Of a stretch of 64,000 nt of DNA, positions 29,067 to 37,817 are shown piece after piece. The position numbers and the translations under genes are program-made. Under the pieces are notes generated by a model. The model saw only the letters and a program-made list of their open reading frames with translations, did not search any database and had not been told where the DNA came from. Every line of letters starts with the position of its first letter. Positions within the stretch are counted from its first letter, which is position 1. Origin of the DNA: Actinomycetes bacterium (GTDB lineage: Bacteria > Actinomycetota > Acidimicrobiia > Acidimicrobiales > RAAP-2); the NCBI GenBank assembly GCA_021806045.1, contig JAJZDI010000018.1:1-64000 (forward strand), read 5' to 3'.

Positions 29067-30866
29067 TCAGCTGGCCGCGCACTCCCCCTCGCCGACCTCG
29101 CCGGAGAACGGTCCCGTCTCGTCGAAGTCGATGTAGTAGTCGGGCCGGTCGTCCCGGGACGGCCACTCGTCGAGGTCGGACAGCGACGCCGCCACCGCCG
29201 ACGCGCCGCCGGAGCGCTCCAGCCACGATGTGAAGTTCTCGGCCGCGTCCCGCTCCTCGTGGTAGCGGCCGACGATGCGGACGACGGCCGCACCGACGGC
29301 CTTGGCCGGGAGGCGCAGCGCGCGCTGGCCGAAGACGACCTCCGTGTCACCCAGGTGCCCCCCGAGGAGCAACTGGTAGCCGGGTGCGGACACCCCGTTG
29401 ACCCGGCGCTCCACGCCGTGGAGCCCGATGTCGGCCACATGGTGCTGGCCGCAGCTGTTGGTGCACCCCGAGATGTTCACCCGCACGCCTTCGACGTCGG
29501 CCAGTCCTGCCTCCTCCAGTGCCCGGCCGATGTCGCTGGCCAGGCCCCGGCTCTGGGTGACGGCCAGGTTGCAGGTGTCGGCCCCCGGGCACGAGACGAC
29601 GTCGCGGGCCAGCTCCGCGCCCGGCTGGGCCAGGCCGGCGTCGACCAGCCGTGCGTGGAGCTCGACCAGGCGATCGGGCTCCACCCCCCGCAGCGCGATG
29701 TTCTGCCGGTTGGTCACCACCGCGTCGCAGCCGATGTCGCGGATGGCGGATGCCAGGGCACGGAACTGGGCGGCGGTGAGGTCGCCGAGGGGGGCATGGG
29801 CGATGGCGGACACCGTGCCCGATGCCGCCCCTTCCACCACGTTGGCAGAGCGCCAGCGCTCGTAGTCGGAGCGAGCCGCACGCGAGACGAGCCGCACGGG
29901 CGTGCGTGCCGGTGCCCCCGAGGCGTCACCGCCCGCCGGCTCGTCACCCAGCGCCTCGACCAGGGCCGGCACCCCGCCCGGCCAGGTGGACGAGGCCAGG
30001 AGGAGCGTGCGCTCGCGCAGCACCCGCCGCCGCACCTCGTCGACACCCAGATTGTCCATCACCCACTTGAGTCGGGCGCGCCGGTTGTTGTTGCGCTCGC
30101 CGTCGTGATCGAAGGTCCGCAGGACGGCCTCGATCGTGACGAGCAGGTCGTCCCGGGGAGTGAAGTCCTCGAGGACCTGGGCCGGATGTGGGTTGGCGCC
30201 GAGACCGCCGCCGAGGAAGACCCGGAACCCCGCCTCAAGGCGACCGTCGGACCCCGGGCGGCTGACGGCGACCACGCCGACGTCGTTGAACATGGCCTGG
30301 CCGCAGTCGCGGGCGCACCCGGAGAAGTTGATCTTGAACTTGCGGGGCAGGCGCTGGGCGTAGGGGTGGTGGAGGAAGTGCCGGAACGTGGCCTCCGCCC
30401 AGGGGCCCACGTCGAGCACCTCGGCCGGGCAGGCCCCGGCCAGGTGGCAGGCCATGACGTTGCGGACGGTGTCGCCGCACGCCTCACGGGTGGTGAGCCC
30501 GACGGCGGCCAGGTCGCGCAGCAGCTCGGGCACCCGCTCCAGCTGGACGAAGTGGAACTGGACGTTCTGGCGGGTGGTGAGGTGACCCCACCCCCGGCTG
30601 TAGGTGTCGCTCACGGAGGCGAGCACGTCCAGCTGATCGGGCGTCACCGCGCCGCCCGGGAGCTTGATCCGGACCATCTGGTTGTGCCCGCCCTGGCGCT
30701 GGCCGTAGATACCGTTGTTCAGCCGGAACACCCGGAAGGCGTCGTCGTCCACCCTCCCGGCCAGGTAGTCGCCCAGGACCCGCTCGAACTTCTCGATGTC
30801 GGCGGCCACGGCCGGAGCGAGCTCCGGGTCGGCGGAACGCTCGGCAGGTGCGGTGAGGAGAGCCAT
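29067..30866 (-). CDS. siroheme/[4Fe-4S] nitrite or sulfite reductase
   Basis: A 599-residue ferredoxin-type assimilatory reductase that makes ammonia from nitrite or sulfide from sulfite with six electrons. Two ferredoxin-like half domains are seen (HLTTRQNVQFHF and TNRQNIALRG). Cluster ligands are Cys426, Cys432 (CPGADTC) and Cys468, Cys472 (SGCTNSC); the last cysteine bridges to siroheme in the family. No cys or nar genes adjoin it, so nitrite and sulfite cannot be separated from context. The ATG lies 6 bases from a strong -10 element, so the mRNA is probably leaderless. Confidence 0.9.
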   Translation of the reverse strand: MALLTAPAERSADPELAPAVAADIEKFERVLGDYLAGRVDDDAFRVFRLNNGIYGQRQGGHNQMVRIKLPGGAVTPDQLDVLASVSDTYSRGWGHLTTRQNVQFHFVQLERVPELLRDLAAVGLTTREACGDTVRNVMACHLAGACPAEVLDVGPWAEATFRHFLHHPYAQRLPRKFKINFSGCARDCGQAMFNDVGVVAVSRPGSDGRLEAGFRVFLGGGLGANPHPAQVLEDFTPRDDLLVTIEAVLRTFDHDGERNNNRRARLKWVMDNLGVDEVRRRVLRERTLLLASSTWPGGVPALVEALGDEPAGGDASGAPARTPVRLVSRAARSDYERWRSANVVEGAASGTVSAIAHAPLGDLTAAQFRALASAIRDIGCDAVVTNRQNIALRGVEPDRLVELHARLVDAGLAQPGAELARDVVSCPGADTCNLAVTQSRGLASDIGRALEEAGLADVEGVRVNISGCTNSCGQHHVADIGLHGVERRVNGVSAPGYQLLLGGHLGDTEVVFGQRALRLPAKAVGAAVVRIVGRYHEERDAAENFTSWLERSGGASAVAASLSDLDEWPSRDDRPDYYIDFDETGPFSGEVGEGECAAS

Positions 30867-30872
30867 GCCGGC

Positions 30873-30901
30873 ATTACAACAAACCTGACTTAATTAGTCA
30901 A
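30873..30901 (-). promoter_or_regulatory. sir/nir promoter with overlapping palindrome
   Basis: On the minus strand TTGACT (30896-30901) and TGTAAT (30873-30878) are exactly 17 bases apart, an almost ideal housekeeping promoter. The palindrome TGACTTAATTAGTCA (30886-30900) overlaps the -35 box and is a likely repressor or activator site. Only 6 bases separate the -10 from the ATG. Confidence 0.7.
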
Positions 30902-30998
30902 CTTTCTCCCCGCCGGCGCTCATGCGTGCCGCAGATGCGGTCGGCCGGCACGCCCCGGCCCGACTACCGGCACGGCCCCGGCAGCTCTCCGGTCCGGT

Positions 30999-31820
30999 TC
31001 ACGTCCCCAGGTCACGGTGGTCGAAGGCGACCAGGGCGGCCACCGCGCACGCGGCCACCAGCAGCACGAGGACGGCGAGATGGAAGGGGCGGAAGCCGGT
31101 GGCCATGGGATCGACGCCGAGGGCGTGATACCACGGCGAGAGCCATCGGACGGGCCGCAGCCACGAGACCAGGCCGGCCAACGAACTGAGCAGGTAGGCG
31201 GCCACGGCCACCATGGCGGTGACGCCTCGGGCCATGCCGCGCCGGCCGGTGGCCGCGCCCAGCGCCAGGGCGAGGCTCCCGAGCAGCAGGGCGAGGATCC
31301 CCGAGGCCACCACGGACGCCCACAGCGGCCCCCACCCCACGTGGAGCGACACGGCCGGGCCGGCCACGGCGATGACCACGCCGAGCGACGCGGCCACGAC
31401 GGCGACCCCGACGGCAAGGGCCGCCCACTTCTCGGCGACGATCCGTCGCCGTGACACGGGGTTGGCCATGAGCACGTCGATCGTGCCCCGCTCCTCCTCG
31501 CCGGCGGTGAGGTCGGACCCCCACAACACGGCCAGGATGACGAGCAGGAGTGGGGCCATGAACGAGAACACCTCGGCCCGCAGGTAGCCGGGGCCACTGG
31601 TGTAGTCGGCGACACCGAAGAACGACTTGAACGCTTCGGGGTAGGAGTCGATCAGCTTGGAGAACTGCTCGTTGCCGTGCACCGTCGGGTAGAGGGCGAG
31701 CATGGTGGCGGCCAGGGCGACCATGCCGAGCGACCAGCCCACCAGCGCCCGTCGCTGCTCGTGGAGCGTCCGCTCGAACACCGAGTGCAGGTGGGCCGAT
31801 CCGACCTCACGCCGTCGCAT
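30999..31820 (-). CDS. ABC-2 type transporter permease
   Basis: A 273-residue membrane protein with six hydrophobic segments, starting with a cytoplasmic helix (FERTLHEQRRALVGWSLGMV) and a large first outside loop. GEEERGTIDVLMANPVSRRR between helices 2 and 3 is the coupling region typical of ABC-2 exporters. It forms a transporter with the ATPase upstream, whose gene overlaps it by 14 bases. The exported substrate is unknown. Confidence 0.88.
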   Translation of the reverse strand: MRRREVGSAHLHSVFERTLHEQRRALVGWSLGMVALAATMLALYPTVHGNEQFSKLIDSYPEAFKSFFGVADYTSGPGYLRAEVFSFMAPLLLVILAVLWGSDLTAGEEERGTIDVLMANPVSRRRIVAEKWAALAVGVAVVAASLGVVIAVAGPAVSLHVGWGPLWASVVASGILALLLGSLALALGAATGRRGMARGVTAMVAVAAYLLSSLAGLVSWLRPVRWLSPWYHALGVDPMATGFRPFHLAVLVLLVAACAVAALVAFDHRDLGT

Positions 31821-32739
31821 CGGCTCCCTCGTAGAAGGCGAGGAACAGCTCTTCGAGATCGGGCTCCCGTACCGACAGGTCGACGACGTCGAAGCGACCG
31901 AGCTCCCGGACGACAGGAGCGAGCGGGCCGGTCACCTCGAGGTGGACGGTGTCACCGGCCACCCGCCGCCCGTCCACACCGGGAAGGTCGCCGAAAGCGT
32001 CGTCCGCCAATGGCGCGGCGAAGCGCGCGTCGACGATGTGGGCCGCGTGCCCTCGCAGGTCCTGGACCCGCTCGACGGCGATGACGCGGCCGTCACGGAT
32101 CAGACCCACCCGGTCAGCCACCTGGGCCACCTCGGGGAGCACGTGGGACGACAGGAACACCGTGCGCCCGTCGGCCGCCACGTCGCGGATGGCCCGGTGG
32201 ACCTGGTGCTGGACCAGCGGGTCGAGGCCCGAGGTCGGTTCGTCGAGGACGAGGACGTCGGGCCGCCCCATCAGCGCCTGCACCAGGCCGACCTTCTGCC
32301 GGTTCCCTTTCGACAGCTCGCGGATGGGCCGGTCGAGCTCGAGGGAGAACTGCGACGCCAGCCGGCCGATCTCCTCCCACGTCGGGCCACCGCGGAGGTA
32401 GGCGAAGTGGGTGAGGAGCTCCCGGGCCGTCATCCGGTCGTAGAGAGCGAGCTCCCCCGGCAGGTACCCGATCCGCCGGCGGGCGGCGACGCTGTCGCGG
32501 CGGGTGTCGAGCCCGAGCACGGTGATGGTCCCGCGGTCGGGCCTGATGAGGTCGAGCAGCAGCCGGATGGTGGTCGTCTTGCCGGCGCCGTTCGGACCGA
32601 GGAAACCGAACACCTCCCCCGGCCAGACGTCGAGGGTCACCCCGTCGACACCTCCGCCCCCCCGGTAGCGCTTGGAGACGTCGTCGAGGACGATCGCCGG
32701 CCGGTCCGGGATGCCGCGGTCGCTGTCGAGCGAGCCCAT
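31807..32739 (-). CDS. ABC transporter ATP-binding protein
   Basis: A 310-residue ATPase of the ABC-2 exporter (DrrA/CcmA-like) group. Walker A GPNGAGKTTT, signature ELSKGNRQKVGLVQAL, Walker B VLVLDEPTSGLDP and the switch histidine in FLSSH are intact, and a C-terminal regulatory extension of about 90 residues follows. ATG 32739 (MGSLDSDRG) is preferred; a longer start at 32790 is possible. Co-translated with the permease. Confidence 0.92.
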   Translation of the reverse strand: MGSLDSDRGIPDRPAIVLDDVSKRYRGGGGVDGVTLDVWPGEVFGFLGPNGAGKTTTIRLLLDLIRPDRGTITVLGLDTRRDSVAARRRIGYLPGELALYDRMTARELLTHFAYLRGGPTWEEIGRLASQFSLELDRPIRELSKGNRQKVGLVQALMGRPDVLVLDEPTSGLDPLVQHQVHRAIRDVAADGRTVFLSSHVLPEVAQVADRVGLIRDGRVIAVERVQDLRGHAAHIVDARFAAPLADDAFGDLPGVDGRRVAGDTVHLEVTGPLAPVVRELGRFDVVDLSVREPDLEELFLAFYEGADATA

Positions 32740-32896
32740 GGTCCGAGTGTGTCCCACCTGCCCGCCCTCAGGCAGGGACCTTGGTCCCACGAGGACGGGA
32801 GCGGAGGTGGCACGGAGCCCGGAGGAACGGGCCGTGCGGGGCCGGAGGTGCCGTGGGGGGCCGGGCGGGGCCGGAGGAGCAGAGCCTCTCAGCTCG

Positions 32897-33625
32897 TCAG
32901 GCCGCGCCGGCCGGTGACGACACTACCCCGTGCGTGCCGGGTCGCCCGTCGACTCCCGACGGCGAACTCCCCTCCGGCACGGTTCCGACGATCCGGAGGG
33001 CCATCTCCACATAGCGGTCCTGGAGCTCGGAGACCGACAGCGGGCCGTCCTCGCGGAGCCATTCGGTGCTGTGGACGCACATGTCGAGGATGGTCGACGC
33101 GGCCAGCATGATCGACGCCCGATCGGTGCCACCGCTGATGGCGAAGCGGCCGGTCGCGGCACCGTCGCCGAGGATCCCGATCACCCGATCGCGCAGGCGG
33201 CGGCGGATGGCGATCACCTCGTCCAGCCTGGGGCCCGTGAGGTTGGGGTACTCCCGGTTCGCCACCCGTGAGCCCTGGCGGGCGTTCACGTGGACCTCGA
33301 CGTAGACGCGCACCACGGCCGTGAGGCGGTCGACCGGGTCGTCGCCCACCGTCGCCAGCGCAGCCTCCACCACGTCGTCGAGCAACCGGTGCCGGCTCAC
33401 GACCAGGTCGTAGAGGAGGTCCTCCTTCGACGTGAAGTGGTTGTAGAGGGCACCGGGAGTCAGACCGCAGGCACCGGTGATCTCCCGCACGCTGGTGGCC
33501 GCCGACCCCTGGCGGAAGAACAGGTCGTCGGCGGCACGCAGCAGGCGGCGGGCGGGGTCCGAGCGGTTGGCACCGTCGTCGGCTATCGCCTCCGCCACCG
33601 CGTCGCTCGCCGCGTCACTGGCCAT
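32897..33625 (-). CDS. TetR-family transcriptional regulator
   Basis: A 242-residue TetR repressor. The DNA-binding region is RRLLRAADDLFFRQGSAATS followed by VREITGACGLTPGALYNHF. The C-terminal domain has the TetR_C shape seen in regulators of fatty-acid and aromatic pathways. ATG 33625 has a good ribosome site (AAAGGGGGC). It is divergent from an MFS transporter, and a 24-base palindrome lies in between, so repression of the transporter and itself is likely. Confidence 0.9.
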   Translation of the reverse strand: MASDAASDAVAEAIADDGANRSDPARRLLRAADDLFFRQGSAATSVREITGACGLTPGALYNHFTSKEDLLYDLVVSRHRLLDDVVEAALATVGDDPVDRLTAVVRVYVEVHVNARQGSRVANREYPNLTGPRLDEVIAIRRRLRDRVIGILGDGAATGRFAISGGTDRASIMLAASTILDMCVHSTEWLREDGPLSVSELQDRYVEMALRIVGTVPEGSSPSGVDGRPGTHGVVSSPAGAA

Positions 33626-33746
33626 CGCGCTGCCCCCTTTCTCGTCCCGAACGCCGGAGCGACGCCGGCGCCGGTGCGCTGAGGACGTGCCCTGGCGGAG
33701 CATGCCACGCCGGGGGTGGCCCTTGACGCGACCCCGTTGGTTCATT

Positions 33747-33770
33747 ACATGTATAAACGTTCATTCATGT
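33747..33770. promoter_or_regulatory. 24-base operator-like palindrome
   Basis: The half ACATGTATAAAC (33747-33758) meets GTTCATTCATGT (33759-33770); 10 of 12 positions pair. The centre AACGTT suits TetR-type operators. A TTGACG at 33723-33728 upstream may be the -35 of the MFS gene, which would put the palindrome over its -10. Confidence 0.6.
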
Positions 33771-33802
33771 GGAGGCCACCCTGGCCTCCGGAGGGGGGAT
33801 CC

Positions 33803-35554
33803 ATGGCCGATGCTGCTGCTCCCAGCGTCGCAACACTCGAGGGCCGCGGGGGAGGTGAACGAACGCCACCGGCTCCGACACCCGCGCGGGGGGCGCTGGT
33901 ACGGATGCTCTGGTACCGCCAGCTCGACCGCTACCCGGACACGGGGCCCCGCATCGGCTACCTGGCCATCGTGGTGGCGGCCACGATCATGCTCTACTAC
34001 CAGCTCTACGTGGGCGGAGCCGTGGCGCCCCAGATCCTGGCCCACTACGGCATGTCGTTCCGCTTCTACGTGGACATCACCGTGGTGGCCAACGCGGTCG
34101 GTGCCTTCAGCTCGGTGATCGCCGGCCTGGCCGACCGGTGGGGGCGGGCCAACATGGTCGCCTATGGTCTCGGCATCACCGCCCTGCTGGTGCTCTTCGG
34201 CATCCCCAACGCACCGAACAGCTGGGCGTTCGCCACCATCGTCGTCGCCGTCGGGTTCGTCGAAGGGATCGTCCTGGTGGCGACGCCGGCACTGGTGCGG
34301 GACTTCTCGCCGCAGCTGGGCCGGGCCTCGGCAATGGGGTTCTGGACGCTCGGTCCGGTGGTGGGGAGCCTCATCGTCTCGGTGGTGGCGTCCAACACGC
34401 TCTCCCACCTCGTCGCCTGGCAGGACCAGTTCATCATCTGCGGCATCGTCGGCGTCGCCGTGTTCGTCGTCGCCCTGTTCGGCCTGCGTGAGCTGTCGCC
34501 GGGACTGCGCGACCAGCTGATGGTGTCGATGCGGGACCGGGCCCTGATCGAAGCCAGGGCCAAGGGGATCGACATCGGCGAGAGCCTCCGGCACCCGTGG
34601 CGGCAGATGCTCCGGCTCGACATCGTCCTCTCCGCCTTAGCCGTCAGCGTGTTCCTGATCATCTACTACACCGCTGTGGGCTTCAACCCCATCTACTTCG
34701 AGACCATCTTCGGGTTCAGCCCGTCGCAGGCGAATGCGCTCGGCAACTGGCTGTGGGCCTTCGACGCGCTGGCGCTGGTCGTGGTGGGGGTGCTGTCCGA
34801 CTGGCTCAAGGTGCGCAAGCCCTTCATGGTGGTCGGAGCCATCGGCGCCGTGGTGATGACGATCATCTACCTTGGCAAGGCGACCGCCCCCCACACGACG
34901 TACTACGAGTTCGTCCTCATCCTCACCCTGCTGGCCGTCTTCCTCGGCATCGCCTACGCACCGTGGATGGCAAGCTTCACCGAGACGGTCGAACGCCGGA
35001 ACCCGGCGCTCACCGCCACCGGGCTCGCCGTGTGGGGATGGATCCTGCGCATCGTGGTCGCCGTGTCCATCTTCATCCTGCCCTTCGTCGTGTCGTCGAC
35101 CACGCCGCTCGTCACCTACGGAGCGAAGGCAAAGGCACTGGCTGCCGAGTACGCACCCCAGCTCACCACGGCCAGCCAGGTCGACCCGACCACGCTGGCC
35201 GCGCTGGCTGCCAACCCAGGTAATGCGGCCGCCGGTGCCAAGGCCGTGGGCGAGATCGTCGCCGCCGCCCACGTCACGCCGACGGAGGCCATCAGCCGGC
35301 TCGTGGCACTCGCCAAGGTGCCCAAGGCCGACATCGCCTTCCTCCAGGCGCACGGAGCCGCCGTCCAGAATGCGGCGAAGGAGACACCGGGCCAGTGGCA
35401 GAACTGGTACTGGGTGTGCGTCGCCGGCGAGCTCGTGTTCCTGCCGTTGATCTTCTTCATGGCCGGGAGGTGGTCGCCCGCCGCCGCCCGCCGAGACCTG
35501 CGCGAGCACGAGGAAGAGGTCCAGGCCGAGCTGGCCAAGCTGGGAACTGCCTGA
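33803..35554 (+). CDS. MFS transporter with a large C-terminal outside loop
   Basis: A 583-residue major facilitator with 12 predicted helices. The loop 2 motif appears as GLADRWGRANMVAYGLG and its repeat as GVLSDWLKVRKPFMVVG. A loop of roughly 95 residues, rich in Ala and Lys (AKAKALAAEYAPQLTTASQ to NAAKETPGQ), separates the last two helices, unusual for the family and probably extracytoplasmic. ATG 33803 has a strong ribosome site (GGAGGGGGGAT). Regulated, by inference, by the divergent TetR. Substrate unknown. Confidence 0.87.
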   Translation: MADAAAPSVATLEGRGGGERTPPAPTPARGALVRMLWYRQLDRYPDTGPRIGYLAIVVAATIMLYYQLYVGGAVAPQILAHYGMSFRFYVDITVVANAVGAFSSVIAGLADRWGRANMVAYGLGITALLVLFGIPNAPNSWAFATIVVAVGFVEGIVLVATPALVRDFSPQLGRASAMGFWTLGPVVGSLIVSVVASNTLSHLVAWQDQFIICGIVGVAVFVVALFGLRELSPGLRDQLMVSMRDRALIEARAKGIDIGESLRHPWRQMLRLDIVLSALAVSVFLIIYYTAVGFNPIYFETIFGFSPSQANALGNWLWAFDALALVVVGVLSDWLKVRKPFMVVGAIGAVVMTIIYLGKATAPHTTYYEFVLILTLLAVFLGIAYAPWMASFTETVERRNPALTATGLAVWGWILRIVVAVSIFILPFVVSSTTPLVTYGAKAKALAAEYAPQLTTASQVDPTTLAALAANPGNAAAGAKAVGEIVAAAHVTPTEAISRLVALAKVPKADIAFLQAHGAAVQNAAKETPGQWQNWYWVCVAGELVFLPLIFFMAGRWSPAAARRDLREHEEEVQAELAKLGTA

Positions 35555-35741
35555 CCCGCTCGACGAGCGCCGTCCCGGCCCCCCATCCCGACTGCCGCCG
35601 CGGTTGGCCTGGGGGGCCGGGGCGCGTCCGTTCTGGCTCCCCGAATGCGCCAGGGCGCAGCTCCCGGTACCGGTCGTATCAAGAGCACCACCTCCTGTAC
35701 GCCTCAACCCAAACCTGGGACCTGCGCACGTGGGTGACGGA

Positions 35742-36932
35742 TCAGGCCCGCGGGAGCTCCCGGTACGGGAACGTGACGCTCACGGCCAGACCGCCCTGGG
35801 GCCGGGCTCTGGCGTGCAACTCGGCGCGGTGGACATCGGCGACGGACCGGACGATGGCCAGCCCGAGGCCGTGTCCCTCACCGTGGAGGCGGCGGGCGCC
35901 TGCCAGGCGTACGAAGGGCTCGAAGAGGTGGTCGACGTCCTCGTCGCTCACGAGGGGACCGGAGTTGCTGACGGCCACCGTCGAACCCCGGCCGCTCTGC
36001 GACGTCCGCACCGTCGCGTGCCCACCGGGGACGTTGTGGCGGATTGCGTTGTCCACCAGGTTCCCCACCAGGATGGTGGCGAGGCGCCTGTCCCCCACCA
36101 CCGGCGCCATGCCGCCGGCGGCGTCCAGGGCGACCTCGCGTCCGGCCGCTTCGTCCAGGCGGTCGTGGACCACGGTACGGGCAATGCCGGCGAGGTCGAA
36201 GCGCTCCCACCGTTCGATGCCCCGCTCGCTCTCGGCCAGCGTGAGCAGGTCGTCGATGAGGCGCTCCTGGTGGCTGCCCAGCGTGACCAGCTCCTCGCAC
36301 GCGGCGCGCAGCGATGCCACCGACGGGTCCGGGTCGGCCAGGGCCACCTGCAGCACGGCCCGCTCGGCGGTCAACGGGGTGCGTAGCTCGTGGGACGCGT
36401 TGGCGACGAAATTGCGCTGCGAGGCGAACGAGGCCTCGAGCCTGGACAGGAGGTCGTCCAGGGTGGCCCCCAGCTCCCGGAACTCCTCGTAGGGTCCCTC
36501 CACCGCCAGGCGGCGGTGGAGGTTGCTGGCCGAGATCTCCCGCGCCGTCGCCGTGATGGTCCGCAGCGGTCGAAGCGTCGTGCCGGCGACGGCCCAGCCC
36601 AGCGCGACCGAGGCCGCCGCCAGGATGATCAGCGCCACAGCGGAGACGACGAGCTGCTGGTGGGCGTCGGCCGCACGCTGAGCGACGGCGACAGCCCGTT
36701 GGGGGCCGATGCCAACTGCCGTTCCCACCGCCACGGGTGTCGAAAGCGCGGTCGCCCGGCCGAACAGGTAGAGGATGGCGAGGAGGACGAGCCCCACGAG
36801 CAGGAAGACCCCACCGAAGCCGGCGGCCAGCCGGACCTGCAGGGTCCGGCGCCGCAACGGCGATCCGGAACGTCGCCGGCGCGTTGCGGGGTGCCCGTGC
36901 CCGTCGTCCGTCACCGTCTGGTCGTCCGTCAC
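35742..36932 (-). CDS. sensor histidine kinase
   Basis: A 396-residue kinase. Two helices (FGGVFLLVGLVLLAILYLFG and VSAVALIILAAASVALGWAV) enclose a short outside loop of about 45 residues, followed by a HAMP domain. His181 lies in NFVANASHELRTPLTAERAV. ATPase motifs are LVDNAIRHN, the G1 region SNSGPLVSDEDVDHLFEPF (with Asn-Ser in place of the usual Asp) and GHGLGLAIV. Small-loop kinases of this kind often sense membrane stress or antimicrobial peptides with a neighbouring ABC exporter, which is present here on the other side of the regulator. Confidence 0.93.
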   Translation of the reverse strand: MTDDQTVTDDGHGHPATRRRRSGSPLRRRTLQVRLAAGFGGVFLLVGLVLLAILYLFGRATALSTPVAVGTAVGIGPQRAVAVAQRAADAHQQLVVSAVALIILAAASVALGWAVAGTTLRPLRTITATAREISASNLHRRLAVEGPYEEFRELGATLDDLLSRLEASFASQRNFVANASHELRTPLTAERAVLQVALADPDPSVASLRAACEELVTLGSHQERLIDDLLTLAESERGIERWERFDLAGIARTVVHDRLDEAAGREVALDAAGGMAPVVGDRRLATILVGNLVDNAIRHNVPGGHATVRTSQSGRGSTVAVSNSGPLVSDEDVDHLFEPFVRLAGARRLHGEGHGLGLAIVRSVADVHRAELHARARPQGGLAVSVTFPYRELPRA

Positions 36933-37594
36933 CGCCCGGTCCCGATCCGGTAGCCACCGGCCCGCACCGTCTCGATGACCGGGGGCTGGCCCAGCTTGTT
37001 GCGGAGCCGCAGGATGGTCGTCTTGACCGTGGTGGTGAAGGGGTCGATCGCCTCGTCCCACACCCGCTCGAGCAGCTCCTCGCTCGAGACCACCTGGCCG
37101 TCGGCGGCCAGCAGGTGCTCGAGGACGGCGAACTCCTTGGGGCTGAGCGACAGTGTGCGGCCCGAACGGCTCGCCAGCCTCCGGGCCGGATCGAGCAGGA
37201 GGTCACCCCACTCGTACCTGGTGGGGAGCGCGCTCGGGGTCCGCCTGCCGAGGGCTCGGACGCGCGCCACCAGCTCGGCGAACTCGAACGGCTTTGCCAG
37301 GTAGTCGTCGGCTCCGATCTCGAGTCCGGCCACCCGGTCCTCGACCGACCCCGACGCCGTCAGCATGAGCACCCGGGCGGCGGCACCCTCGTCTGCCATC
37401 CGCCGGCAGACCTCGTCGCCGTGCACCCCAGGGAGGTCGCGGTCGAGCACCACGACGTCGTACCGCGTGACGGCCAGGCGGTCGAGCGCGTCAGTACCGT
37501 CGAGCACGACGTCGACGGCCATGCCCTCCCGCCGCAGCCCGACGCCGACGGTGCGGCCGAGCACCTCGTGATCTTCAACGACGAGAACCCTCAT
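36929..37594 (-). CDS. OmpR-family response regulator
   Basis: A 221-residue regulator: acidic pocket in VVEDHEV, phospho-acceptor Asp51 in VVLDRDLPG, lysine in YLAKPFEF, and a winged helix with TTTVKTTILRLRNKLG and ETVRAGGYRIG. ATG 37594 starts the operon and the kinase GTG overlaps its stop. It is divergent from the ABC exporter at 37818, the most likely target. Confidence 0.94.
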   Translation of the reverse strand: MRVLVVEDHEVLGRTVGVGLRREGMAVDVVLDGTDALDRLAVTRYDVVVLDRDLPGVHGDEVCRRMADEGAAARVLMLTASGSVEDRVAGLEIGADDYLAKPFEFAELVARVRALGRRTPSALPTRYEWGDLLLDPARRLASRSGRTLSLSPKEFAVLEHLLAADGQVVSSEELLERVWDEAIDPFTTTVKTTILRLRNKLGQPPVIETVRAGGYRIGTGR

Positions 37595-37817
37595 GCCGTC
37601 ATGTTTCCCCGGTCGGAGGTGACAGCCCGGTGACAGCCGAGCACCTGGGTGCCACCGTAGGGCACGTGCCGGCGACGTGCAGCGACGACATTGTCCCTGC
37701 GTGGCGCCGTACCGGCTCCATATGGAGACCATCCGGGTCGGCGTTGACACCGTGCTGACACCGGCCGGCGTGTAGCTCTAGGGGCCAGGGAAACGCCCGA
37801 CGAGGAGGCCGGCCACG

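Noticed and set aside
28176-30893. 905-codon plus-strand open frame over PhzF and the siroheme reductase
   Set aside because: Antisense shadow of two well recognised genes; composition typical of reversed coding.
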